Assembly: GCA_023453795.1 (NCBI GenBank)
Contig: JAEXSP010000004.1
Coordinates: forward strand, 124,001 to 188,000
Direction of reading: 5' to 3'
Origin: Bacillota bacterium
GTDB lineage: Bacteria; Bacillota; Clostridia; Acetivibrionales; JAEXSP01
Length of the DNA stretch: 64,000 nt
Under the pieces are notes generated by a model that had not been told where the DNA came from, searched no databases, and saw only the letters and a program-made list of their open reading frames with translations. Shown here piece after piece: positions 24,407-33,700 of this stretch. The position numbers and the translations under genes are program-made. Positions within the stretch are counted from its first letter, which is position 1. Each line of letters opens with the position of its first letter.

Positions 24407-27202
24407 ATGGAGTGGAATACATTAATTAAAAATTATGAGGGAGATCCCGAAAACCATATAGCAGTAGTAGGAATGGCAGGACGTTTCCCGGAAGCCGATA
24501 CTTTGGAAGAATTTTGGAAAAACCTGAAAGAAGGAAGGGAATCAATCACCTTTTTCACACAGGAGGAATTGGTCAAGGGAAATATCGAGAAAAGACTGAT
24601 TGAAAACCCGCGTTATGTTGGGGCGGATGCGGTTATAAAGGATATGGACAAGTTTGACGCCGAATTTTTCGGCATTAACCCAAGAGAAGCGGAGATACTG
24701 GATCCGCAGCACAGGCTTTTCCTTGAATGCGCATGGGAGTTAATGGAGATGGCAGGATATGATTCCCAGTCCTATGACGGAAAAGTATCGGTATTTACCA
24801 GTGCCAATTTAAGTAGTTATCTGATACGCAATATCATGGCAAATGCGGAAATGCGTAAAACCGCAACAAGCTTTCATACTCTGATCTGCAATGACAAGGA
24901 TTTTGTCGGCACCCGTGTTTCATACAAGCTTGGCCTTACAGGAGGCAGCTTAAGTGTCGGAACACTCTGCTCGTCTTCATCCGTTGCAATTCATCTTGCC
25001 TGTCAAAATCTTCTTAACTGGCAATGCGACATGGCGCTGGCAGGTGCTGTTTCGCTTCAGGTATCACGCAACGAATCCTTCTTCTATCAGGAAGGCGGCA
25101 TAGGAGATCCGGATGGACACTGCCGCGCCTTTGATGCAAAAGCCAGCGGAACTGTAAGCGGAAGCGGTCTTGGAGTAGTTGCACTCAAACGTTTGGAGGA
25201 TGCGGTCAGGGATGGCGACTGCATTTACGGAATAATTAGAGCAACAGCAATGAACAACGACGGCTCGCACAAGATAAGCTACACAGCTCCGAGCGTGGAA
25301 GGACAGACGGAGGTTATAGCGAATGCAATCGCTCTGGCGGATGTAAACCCGGAGACTATAACATATATAGAAGCCCACGGTACCGGAACGCAATTGGGAG
25401 ATCCTATTGAGATTGAAGCGCTTACAAAGGCTTTCAGATTGCAGACAGATAAAAAACAATACTGTGCAGTAGGTTCTGTAAAAACAAACATAGGACACCT
25501 TGTAAATGCAGGTGGTGTAGCAAGCCTGATCAAAACACTTCTGGCATTGAATAATAAGCAGATTCCGGCATCTTTGAATTATGAAACACCAAATCAGAAA
25601 ATCAATTTCAAGGACAGTCCGTTTTATGTAAATAACAAGCTCGCAGACTGGAATACTCAAGGCGTCCCGAGACGTGCAGGCGTAAGTTCCTTCGGCATCG
25701 GCGGCACAAATGTACACATGATTGTTGAAGAAGCGCCGGTTGGAGAGCCGTCAGGGCCTTCAAGAGAATGGCATATACTTCCGTTATCTGCAAAGACCTC
25801 AACTGCACTTGAAAAGCATACACAAAACCTTTATGAGTATTTTGGAAAAGAACCGGATCAATCAATCGCTGACGTTTCATTTACACTGCAGGTCGGAAGA
25901 AGAGGCTTTGCACACCGCAGGTTTGTATTGTGCAGGAATCTTGCGGAAGCTAAGGAAAAGCTTGCAGACAAGGATTCTCTTGCTTCGACCTCACGTTTTC
26001 AGGAGACGTCGGACAGACCTTGTGTATTTATTCTGCCAGGCCTTGTTGACGACAATATTAAAGCTGCATCGGAGCTCTATCAGAAAGAAGCGATATTCAA
26101 GGAAAATCTCGATTATTGTGCAGATATAGTAAAAGAGGCATTTAACGTTGATATTCTCAAGTATATTAAAACCGGATTTGATGATAAATTGTCTGATAAA
26201 GAAGCCATACTGAACAAAGCTCTAAGCTTCTCAATACAGTATGCTCTAATGAAGCTCTGGAATCACTGGGGGGTAAAACCGCAGGCCGTATTCGGCTGTG
26301 ATGCTGTCGGAGATTGCCTGGCTGTACATGCAGCGGGTATCATGGAGCTTAAAGACGCCTTGATACTGGGAGTATCAGGTGCAAATACCTCTTTAAATGC
26401 TGAAAATCTTAAAAAACCTTCGATTAGGGTATTATCGCCTCGCACCGGAGAATGGCTGAAAAATAATGAAGCTTCTGATCCGGCATACTGGAACAGACAG
26501 AGTTTAAAAAATTGGACAGGTTGCTTGGATGCTGTTTTTGCCGAACCTGCAATGGTGATGCTTGTTCTCGAAATGGGCGGCAATGTGGGTGAATATGCTG
26601 TAAGTCAAAAAGGAAAAGCTGAGGAACAGGTTGTTTTAAGCAGCTTGAGAAAGGAAGAAAAATCAGATCCGATAGGTGCTCTTCTTAACACAATGGGTCA
26701 GGTGTGGCTATCAGGGGTAAAGGTTGACTGGAATGGCTTCCATTCGGGTGAACACAGGCATCGTATAGCACTTCCGACATACCCGTTTGAAAGAAAAAGC
26801 TACTGGATATATCCTGAAGAGGTTGAGAATGCCTCCGTCGGGGCCGAGGAAGATCATAAGCCTTCAAAGATAACCTATCATGCAAGACCAAACCTGGAAG
26901 TCGAATATACTGCTCCAAGGAATGATACTGAGGAAAAGCTGTGCGAGATATGGCAGGAACTGCTTGGAATAGAAAAGATAGGAGTATTTGATGATTTCTT
27001 TGAACTTGGAGGCCATTCGCTCATGGTAGCACAGATAGCTTCCAGGGCAAGGGAAGTATTCAAAATGGATTTCCCGATGCGTGATATTTACGAGCAGCCG
27101 ACAGTAGCGTTCCTGGCAGAAAGCATAGATAACTTCCGTTGGGCGGCAGAGGGTGAAAAATCCACGGAAAGCGAAGGTAAAAGAGAAGAAGGGGAATTAT
27201 AG
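24407..27202 (+). CDS. PKS module with degenerate AT: KS-(psi-AT)-ACP
   Basis: A 931-residue PKS starting 2 bases after the previous gene. The KS is intact by motif: TLCSSSSVAIHLAC (Cys188), EAHGTGTQLGDP (His324) and KTNIGHLVNAGG. The AT region (about residues 500-800) is shrunken. Where active ATs have GHSxGEY it has GCDAVGDC, so the nucleophilic Ser is replaced by Asp632, and the HAFH-bearing small subdomain is missing. The C-terminal linker TYPFERKSYWI and a carrier with DFFELGGHSLMVAQ follow. No reductive domains are present, so it would leave a beta-keto group. Malonyl loading must come from another AT, for example the upstream module or fatty-acid FabD. Confidence 0.88.
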   Translation: MEWNTLIKNYEGDPENHIAVVGMAGRFPEADTLEEFWKNLKEGRESITFFTQEELVKGNIEKRLIENPRYVGADAVIKDMDKFDAEFFGINPREAEILDPQHRLFLECAWELMEMAGYDSQSYDGKVSVFTSANLSSYLIRNIMANAEMRKTATSFHTLICNDKDFVGTRVSYKLGLTGGSLSVGTLCSSSSVAIHLACQNLLNWQCDMALAGAVSLQVSRNESFFYQEGGIGDPDGHCRAFDAKASGTVSGSGLGVVALKRLEDAVRDGDCIYGIIRATAMNNDGSHKISYTAPSVEGQTEVIANAIALADVNPETITYIEAHGTGTQLGDPIEIEALTKAFRLQTDKKQYCAVGSVKTNIGHLVNAGGVASLIKTLLALNNKQIPASLNYETPNQKINFKDSPFYVNNKLADWNTQGVPRRAGVSSFGIGGTNVHMIVEEAPVGEPSGPSREWHILPLSAKTSTALEKHTQNLYEYFGKEPDQSIADVSFTLQVGRRGFAHRRFVLCRNLAEAKEKLADKDSLASTSRFQETSDRPCVFILPGLVDDNIKAASELYQKEAIFKENLDYCADIVKEAFNVDILKYIKTGFDDKLSDKEAILNKALSFSIQYALMKLWNHWGVKPQAVFGCDAVGDCLAVHAAGIMELKDALILGVSGANTSLNAENLKKPSIRVLSPRTGEWLKNNEASDPAYWNRQSLKNWTGCLDAVFAEPAMVMLVLEMGGNVGEYAVSQKGKAEEQVVLSSLRKEEKSDPIGALLNTMGQVWLSGVKVDWNGFHSGEHRHRIALPTYPFERKSYWIYPEEVENASVGAEEDHKPSKITYHARPNLEVEYTAPRNDTEEKLCEIWQELLGIEKIGVFDDFFELGGHSLMVAQIASRAREVFKMDFPMRDIYEQPTVAFLAESIDNFRWAAEGEKSTESEGKREEGEL

Positions 27203-27238
27203 CTATAAGACTTTATTGTCTATATGAGGGGGAGAATG

Positions 27239-29737
27239 ATGAAAAAGGTATTAAAGGTCTTGAAATGGGTAGGTATCGGGGTCTTGATAATAGCAATCCT
27301 GGGTAGTTGCTTCGGAGTATGGATGGTACGAAAGGGATGGCCCGATTACAGCGGCAGCCTAAAGGTAAAAGGGCTTAAGGCTGAAGTGACTGTCAAAAGG
27401 GATAAATATGGGGTACCCAATATATACGCAAAGAATGAGGATGATCTTTTCTTTGCACAGGGGTATGTACATGCTCAGGACAGACTGTGGCAGATGGAAG
27501 TGAGCCGTCGTCTCTGCAAAGGTACAATGAGCGAGATTGCGGGTACGGCAACTTTGAATTTAGATAAAACAGTCCGGTTGTTTGCCTTGTATAAGAATGC
27601 CGAGAAGTCGGTGCCCCTGCTCGATAACGGCACGAAGAAGGTTCTGGAAGCATACTGCCGGGGGATTAATGCCTATATTGATGCTCACAAGGGGAAACTG
27701 CCTCTGGAGTTTACCATTATGCATGTCAAACCTGTTCATTGGACTATAGTTGATGTAATAAGCTGGGGCAACTTCATGGCATACAGCACAGGCCAAAATT
27801 ATAGGTACGAAGTCTTCAGGGGTAATCTTACTGCCAAGCTTGGCGGTAAGATGGCGGACGAGGCGCTGCCACCTACAGAAGACAGCAAGCCGCAAAGCGA
27901 TAACGGTGTGCAGGATTTTTCATGGCTTGTTGGAGCCGATGCAAAGGAAGGTGTGGATACAGCAAGTATGGATCTAAGCAAGTCGCTTGGATGGGCCAGC
28001 GGCGCTTGGGCGGTACAGGGCAGGTATACCAAAAGTGGTAAGGCAATGCTGACAAGTGATGCACATATGGAGCTCAACTCGCCTTCAATGTGGTATGAAA
28101 ACGGCTTGCACGGCGGCAGGTTCGATGTTGTGGGTTACAGCTTCCCCGGTGTTCCGATGGTTGTGCTGGGACATAACAGCAGAATATCATGGGGATTTAC
28201 AAATATGAATCCGGATGTGGAGGATTTATATATAGAAAAGCTGGATAATTATGATAATCCTTCCAGCTACCAGTATAAGGGTAAATGGCTGAAACTTGAA
28301 AAAAGGAAGGAAATAATAAAGGTTAAGGGGCAGAAAAAGCCTGTAGTCATGAATATTATGTCAACCATTCATGGCCCTCTTATGAAGGATTTATTCCAGG
28401 TTTCGAAGCAGGACAGAACAGACCTAAAGAATTACAAGTCTGAGATCGGTTTCGACACACCCTTAAGAAGAGAACGCTGGAACGGTGCAGATACTCTCTC
28501 ACTGCGTTGGCCTATTTTCGAAGGAAGTACGGCAATGCGAGCTATATATCAATGCAACATGGCAAGCAATTGGAAGGAGTTTCGCGATGGCCTTCAATAT
28601 TGGGATTCTTTGAGTCAAAACTTTGTATACGCCGATGTTGACGGCAATATCGGCTATCAGTCGGCCGGTAAAGTACCGATACGAAATGCAAAACATGTAG
28701 GAAGTGTGCCTGTTCCGGGCTGGAACGGAGAGTTTGAATGGAATGGATATATTCCGTTTAATGAGCTGCCGAATTCATATAATCCAAGCTGTGGTTATGT
28801 AGTATCCGCCAATAATAAAATGGCTCCGGGAGATTACAAGTACAACCTGAGCTATGACTGGTTCCATCCAGGTTATAGATCGAAACGTATTACAGAGCTT
28901 TTGGAAAAACAGATCAGTTCCGGAAAGAAGTTTACAAAAGCGGACATGGAGAATATTCTTTCCGACACGTTCAATTATTCTGCCAAGGAGCTTGTGCCTT
29001 ATGTAACGAGTGCTCTAAAGCCTGAAAGTGAAAATCAGAAAAAAGCGCTTGAATACCTGAAGAAGTGGGATTATTTCCATGATATCGACAGTGTGGCAGC
29101 CGCAATATATACAGTTTGGTTTTCATACGCATCCAGGGATGTTTATGATGACGAGCTTTCAAAGTATGATATTTGGGGGCCGCACCTTCCAATGAAGAGG
29201 ATTCTTTCTATGGTACGGATATTCCCTGATAAAAACGACAAATGGTTCGATAATGTTTTAACAGCCAAGGTGGAAAACAGGGATGATATTATAAATACCG
29301 GTTTCAAGCAGGCGATAGACTGGTTGGAGAAGGAATACGGAAAAGATCCTTCCAAATGGACTCTGGGAAGGGTGCAGACCGTACAGGTCAAGGATACCGT
29401 ATTCGGCGACGTGCCTTATCTTAAAAAGCTTTACAACAGTAAAACGTATCCTATGAAGGGCTGTCCGGTTTCTGTGAGCTTTGCTTACAGCTATACAAAC
29501 CCTCCCGGCAAATACAATGTACGTTTTGGCTCAACACAAACCCAAATAATGGATGTGGGAGATTGGAACAGCATGCAGGCTATTAATTTAACGGGAGAAA
29601 ATGCCCAGCTTTTCCACTCAAACCGTTGGGATCAGACTAACATGTGGGCTAATAACGAATACTTTACAATGCCGTATTCAAAGAAAGCTGTGGATTCAAC
29701 CACCAAGCATACATTGACCTTAAAACCCAAGGAATAG
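27239..29737 (+). CDS. Membrane-anchored penicillin-acylase (Ntn hydrolase) family protein
   Basis: An 832-residue Ntn-hydrolase. An N-terminal hydrophobic segment (about residues 6-27, WVGIGVLIIAILGSCFGVW) anchors or exports it. The alpha-chain region begins with VTVKRDKYGVPNIYAKN and FAQGYVHAQDRLWQME, both classical for penicillin and acyl-homoserine-lactone acylases. The precursor cleavage site and beta-chain nucleophile fit Ser254 in GWASGAWAVQG, followed by GKAMLTSDAHMEL. Later motifs include GVPMVVLGHNSRISWGFTN and DVEDLYIEKL. ATG 27239 has GGGGG at 27228-27232, 6 bases upstream; ATG 27236 is an alternative. Acylases of this kind remove fatty-acyl groups from natural-product precursors (PvdQ type), which suits a FAAL-started line. 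Confidence 0.88.
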   Translation: MKKVLKVLKWVGIGVLIIAILGSCFGVWMVRKGWPDYSGSLKVKGLKAEVTVKRDKYGVPNIYAKNEDDLFFAQGYVHAQDRLWQMEVSRRLCKGTMSEIAGTATLNLDKTVRLFALYKNAEKSVPLLDNGTKKVLEAYCRGINAYIDAHKGKLPLEFTIMHVKPVHWTIVDVISWGNFMAYSTGQNYRYEVFRGNLTAKLGGKMADEALPPTEDSKPQSDNGVQDFSWLVGADAKEGVDTASMDLSKSLGWASGAWAVQGRYTKSGKAMLTSDAHMELNSPSMWYENGLHGGRFDVVGYSFPGVPMVVLGHNSRISWGFTNMNPDVEDLYIEKLDNYDNPSSYQYKGKWLKLEKRKEIIKVKGQKKPVVMNIMSTIHGPLMKDLFQVSKQDRTDLKNYKSEIGFDTPLRRERWNGADTLSLRWPIFEGSTAMRAIYQCNMASNWKEFRDGLQYWDSLSQNFVYADVDGNIGYQSAGKVPIRNAKHVGSVPVPGWNGEFEWNGYIPFNELPNSYNPSCGYVVSANNKMAPGDYKYNLSYDWFHPGYRSKRITELLEKQISSGKKFTKADMENILSDTFNYSAKELVPYVTSALKPESENQKKALEYLKKWDYFHDIDSVAAAIYTVWFSYASRDVYDDELSKYDIWGPHLPMKRILSMVRIFPDKNDKWFDNVLTAKVENRDDIINTGFKQAIDWLEKEYGKDPSKWTLGRVQTVQVKDTVFGDVPYLKKLYNSKTYPMKGCPVSVSFAYSYTNPPGKYNVRFGSTQTQIMDVGDWNSMQAINLTGENAQLFHSNRWDQTNMWANNEYFTMPYSKKAVDSTTKHTLTLKPKE

Positions 29738-29784
29738 GGAGCATGCCGGCTAATAAGCAATTGATGCAAAGAGGAGTCTTTTTA

Positions 29785-30720
29785 ATGATGGAAACAAATA
29801 AGTGGATAAATCCCAAAATCGGTTTCATCGGTTTTGGAGAAGTATCGTATTATATGGCAAAAGGGCTCAAGGAAGCAGGTATAAAAGAGATTTATGCATA
29901 TGCCAGAGCCCTCGCCGATCCGGAACGAAGCGATGCAGTTAGAAAAAGGGGAGAAGAAGCAGGCGCAGTTCTGTATGGCGACATAAAAAGCCTGATGGAT
30001 AAATCCGATATTGTTTTTTCCTCTGTTCACGGGCATGTATCACTACAGATTGCAGAGCAGGCAGCTGCACATATTCGTAAGGGTACACTGTTTGCCGATC
30101 TGAATAATGCAGTACCGGAAGATAAAAGGAAAGCATCCGAGTTGATTACGGAAAAGGGTGCTGCTTTTATAGACGTGGGTCTGCTTGGCCTGCCTATTCA
30201 AAACGGTCATAGGTCGTTGATATATGTTTCAGGCAACGGAGCGTCAATGTTCAAGGAAATAATGGAACCATACGGTATGAGAATAACCCTGGTTCCCGGA
30301 GAAGCGGGCAAAGCCGCATCTATCAAAGCGCTGGCCAATATCTATATGAAAGGGCTGCAGGGTGTCTGCCTGGAACTGGCAATGAGTGCGGTAAGAGCGG
30401 ATATTGATTTGGAGATACTCGAACCCCTATTGGTGGACCCTGTTCTTTCGCTGCCAAGGGAGAAGGATATGGGCTTCTGGATTATCCGGGGGGCATTGCT
30501 GGCTGAGCGTAAGAAGGCTGAAATGGCAGAAGCCGTAAAAATGCTCAAAGGCCTGGGGGTTGAGCCCTTAATGCTTGAGGCTGCAGTCAAACGCTTTGAC
30601 CATATTTCGAAATTCGAGGCTCAAAAGTACTTCGAAGCGGACATGAAAATCGATGACTACAAGGAAATTATCGATAAGATTATTTCCGTAGGCAAAGAAA
30701 AGGGAATAGAGTTAAAGTAA
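29785..30720 (+). CDS. NAD(P)-binding 6-phosphogluconate-dehydrogenase-like protein (DUF1932 type)
   Basis: A 311-residue cytoplasmic protein. The N-terminal Rossmann fold is marked by IGFIGFGEVSYYMAKGL, then DIVFSSVHGHVSLQIAEQ and LFADLNNAVPEDKR. The second part, with FIDVGLLGLPIQNG, the Lys-containing ASIKALANIYMKGLQGVCLE and a helical C-terminus, matches 6-phosphogluconate/beta-hydroxyacid dehydrogenases carrying a DUF1932-like C-terminal domain. It would oxidise or reduce a hydroxy- or amino-acid-like substrate. ATG 29785 is used because GAGGAG (29771-29776) is 8 bases upstream. Placement between the acylase and the second NRPS suggests it makes the unusual building block or tailors the product; this is inference. 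Confidence 0.75.
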   Translation: MMETNKWINPKIGFIGFGEVSYYMAKGLKEAGIKEIYAYARALADPERSDAVRKRGEEAGAVLYGDIKSLMDKSDIVFSSVHGHVSLQIAEQAAAHIRKGTLFADLNNAVPEDKRKASELITEKGAAFIDVGLLGLPIQNGHRSLIYVSGNGASMFKEIMEPYGMRITLVPGEAGKAASIKALANIYMKGLQGVCLELAMSAVRADIDLEILEPLLVDPVLSLPREKDMGFWIIRGALLAERKKAEMAEAVKMLKGLGVEPLMLEAAVKRFDHISKFEAQKYFEADMKIDDYKEIIDKIISVGKEKGIELK

Positions 30721-30741
30721 GGATAAATTTGAAAATAGCTA

Positions 30742-30772
30742 ACCCGGCTGCCTTTACCGTTGGTAACCGGGT
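30742..30772 (+). promoter_or_regulatory. Stable hairpin directly upstream of the second NRPS ribosome-binding site
   Basis: The 3' strand GGTAACCGGGT (30762-30772) pairs with TTACC (30754-30758) and ACCCGG (30742-30747), leaving a 6-base bulge. It ends two bases before the AGGAGGA site. No T tract follows, so an RNA-stability or translation role is more likely than termination. Confidence 0.45.
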
Positions 30773-30784
30773 CAGGAGGAACAT

Positions 30785-33700
30785 ATGCATATAACAGATT
30801 TTTACTCGAAACTTAGAAAACTGGATATACACCTGTGGTTGGACGGAGAAAAGCTTCGTTTCAATGCTCCGGAGGGAGTATTCACGCAAGAAATCAAGGA
30901 CGAGATATTGCAGAGAAAAGCTGATATTATCAAATTCCTTAAAACTTCAGGTAATATGAACGATACTGATAACAAAAAAATACAGGCTGTTCAAGATAAG
31001 AAGGATGTACCCCTTTCCTATTCTCAACAGCGTTTGTGGCTGGTTGGACAAATGGATGTTGACAATTATGCATATAACATTCCTGCCGCCGTTAAACTGG
31101 AAGGTTCATTGAACATAAAGGCACTGGAAGCGGGAATTGATGAGATTGTACAACGCCACAACATACTCTGTACGACTTTGCAGCAGTCAAACGGAAAGGT
31201 TATCCAAACAGTAAACAGTGAAATGAAAATACCTCTTGTAATAATTGACCTCTCTTCGGAAGAAAACGATGAAAAACGCAAGCATACTGAAGAACAAATG
31301 AGAGAAGAGGCTGTTACTCCGTTCAGGATGGATACGGGTCCCCTTATGCGTGCAAAGCTGGTTATATGGGACAAGACTCAATATGTACTGCTGCTTACAA
31401 TGCACCATATTATCAGCGACGACTGGTCTTTGAACGTATTTGTAAGAGAACTTGCCATACTGTACAATTCTTTTGTAGAGGGGAAAAAATCACCTTTGCT
31501 TCCGCTGCCTATACAGTACGGTGACTATGCCATATGGCAGAGGGATTGGCTCGAAAAGGGCGGGATGGATGAACAGCTTGAATTCTGGAGGAATAAGCTT
31601 CAAAATATAGAGGAAATACCGGATTTTCCGTCAGATTACACCCGCCCTCCAATACAGACCTATAACGGACACAGAGAATTCATCATGCTTCCCGCAGAGA
31701 CTCTGTCGGCTTTAAAGCAGTTGAGCCAAAAGGAAAGCACTACTTTGTTCACGGTACTTTTATCCGTTTTAAAGCTTCTCCTTTATCAATACAGCGGCCT
31801 GACTGACATTGTTGTCGGTGCGCCTGTTTCGGGACGCACAAAACGGGAAGTAGAGGAACTGATAGGTTACTTTGTCAACACGGTAGTCCTGCGGACGCAG
31901 ATCGATAATAACCTGACATTCAGGCAGTGGATGGGCCGGGTCAAGGAAACGGCTGCAGATGCATTTGAAAATCAGGATATACCCTTCGAGAAGCTGGTAG
32001 AGACTTTTCAGACCAAAAGGGACAGGAGCCGCACGCCATTTTTTCAGGTTATGTTCAATATGCTGAATTCATCTCTCCAGGCTGATTTGTCAGGAATAAG
32101 TATTAAGCCGTATACGGAATTTATAATAGGTGCGCCTAATTTGGGTGCCAAGCTTGATATTACTCTTCTTGCAATAGAACACAACAGCGGGCTTCAGCTG
32201 GATTTTTCGTTCAATGCCGACCTGTTTTCAGAGGAAACCATTCAATGGCTTCTCGGTCATCTTAAGGTGCTTCTGAATTCGGTTGTTAAAAACCCTGATG
32301 CTTTGATTTCGGAGCTTCCCGAACTTATGCCAAGGCCTGTTCATAATGTAGAAATCTCAAGGGATTTTACACCTATGAAAAAGGAAGATATTGAGCAATC
32401 CATAGCCGAAAGGTTTGAGGCCAGGGCTGGGGAAAGACCTCTTGATATTGCGGCAGAAACAGAAGACGAGTGCATTAACTATTCCGAGCTTAATAAAAAA
32501 GCCGATATACTGGCAAGCCATATTTACAACCGTTATGATGACAGGTACGTCCTGACAAAAGAAGAGAAAGCAAGGTATACAAGACAGTTGTATCTTGATA
32601 ATTGGGGCCTGGAGGCACAGGAAAAGCTCAAGGCGCTAACTGTCTTTGCTGCAGGTGCCGGTGGTTCCGGGTCGCCGACCATTTTTCAATTGGCATTGCT
32701 CGGGGTCGGCACTATAATTATTTGCGATTTTGACAATGTGGAGCTTTCCAACCTCAACAGGCAGATGCTCCATGATGAATCGCGTATAGGCATGAATAAG
32801 GCTGTTTCAGCCGCAATGAGTGTCCAAAGGATTAATCCGAATGTCAAGGTAATTGTGAGGCAGGAAAAAATCACAAGGGATAATGTTTTCGAACTGGTTG
32901 GGGACTCGGCTGTGATTTTTGACAATGTCGACGATATAGAGGCTAAGTTCATACTATCGGAATGTGCAGTCGCCAGAGGAATTCCTCATGTAATATCCTC
33001 AATGCTTGAAAGAAGCTCTTATGCAGCAATATTTCATACGCCATACACTCCTTGCTTCCACTGCCTCTATGATGCGGGTAAGCTGGAACACGTAAGAGCT
33101 ATGAGAGCGGCTGACGGCGGGAAAAACAAGGTTCCGAACTCAGTTTCATCGCCTGCACTCTTCCTGAGCACGGGGTTTGCCTGCAACGAAGCTTTAAAAG
33201 TAGTGCTTGGATTGGAAAATCCGGCTTATAACAAGTATTTCTTCTTTAATCAGCAGGCATCCAGGAAGCTGTCTCAGACAAGGGGATTTAAAATCGTAAC
33301 CTATCCCTTCAGCGACTTTTTTCTAAAACTGTGCAGGGAGCAGGGCTTTGACTGGCAAGAAGGCTTCAGCGGACGGTTTGTGGAGGAAATAGATATTAAA
33401 AAGAACCCTCATTGCCCACTCTGTTCTTCCGGTGTTTCAGCCAATCCTTTAAAAGATACGGCTTATAAAGCTATTGAACAGTGTACGCTTTCAAAGGAAG
33501 AACCGAATAAGCAGGCAAATGATGCCATAGATCCGAGAAGGCCGCAGTTAGTAGCCCTTTTACTGGGTCACGACATAGGAATGCTGACGGGAATTCTCGG
33601 AACGCTGAAAGCCGGAAAGGCATTTGTCGTTATGGATCCCAAATTTCCTGCAGACAGGCTTGAATATATCCTAAGGGATACAAATGCCCGTCTTATTGTA

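Noticed and set aside
25064..25717. Long minus-strand open frame (217 codons) opposite the second PKS
   Set aside because: It lies entirely antisense to the conserved KS domain, has no ribosome-binding site and a composition typical of a shadow frame.
24407..27202. Second PKS as a complete KS-AT-ACP module
   Set aside because: The AT lacks the catalytic Ser and the small subdomain, so it is reported as degenerate.
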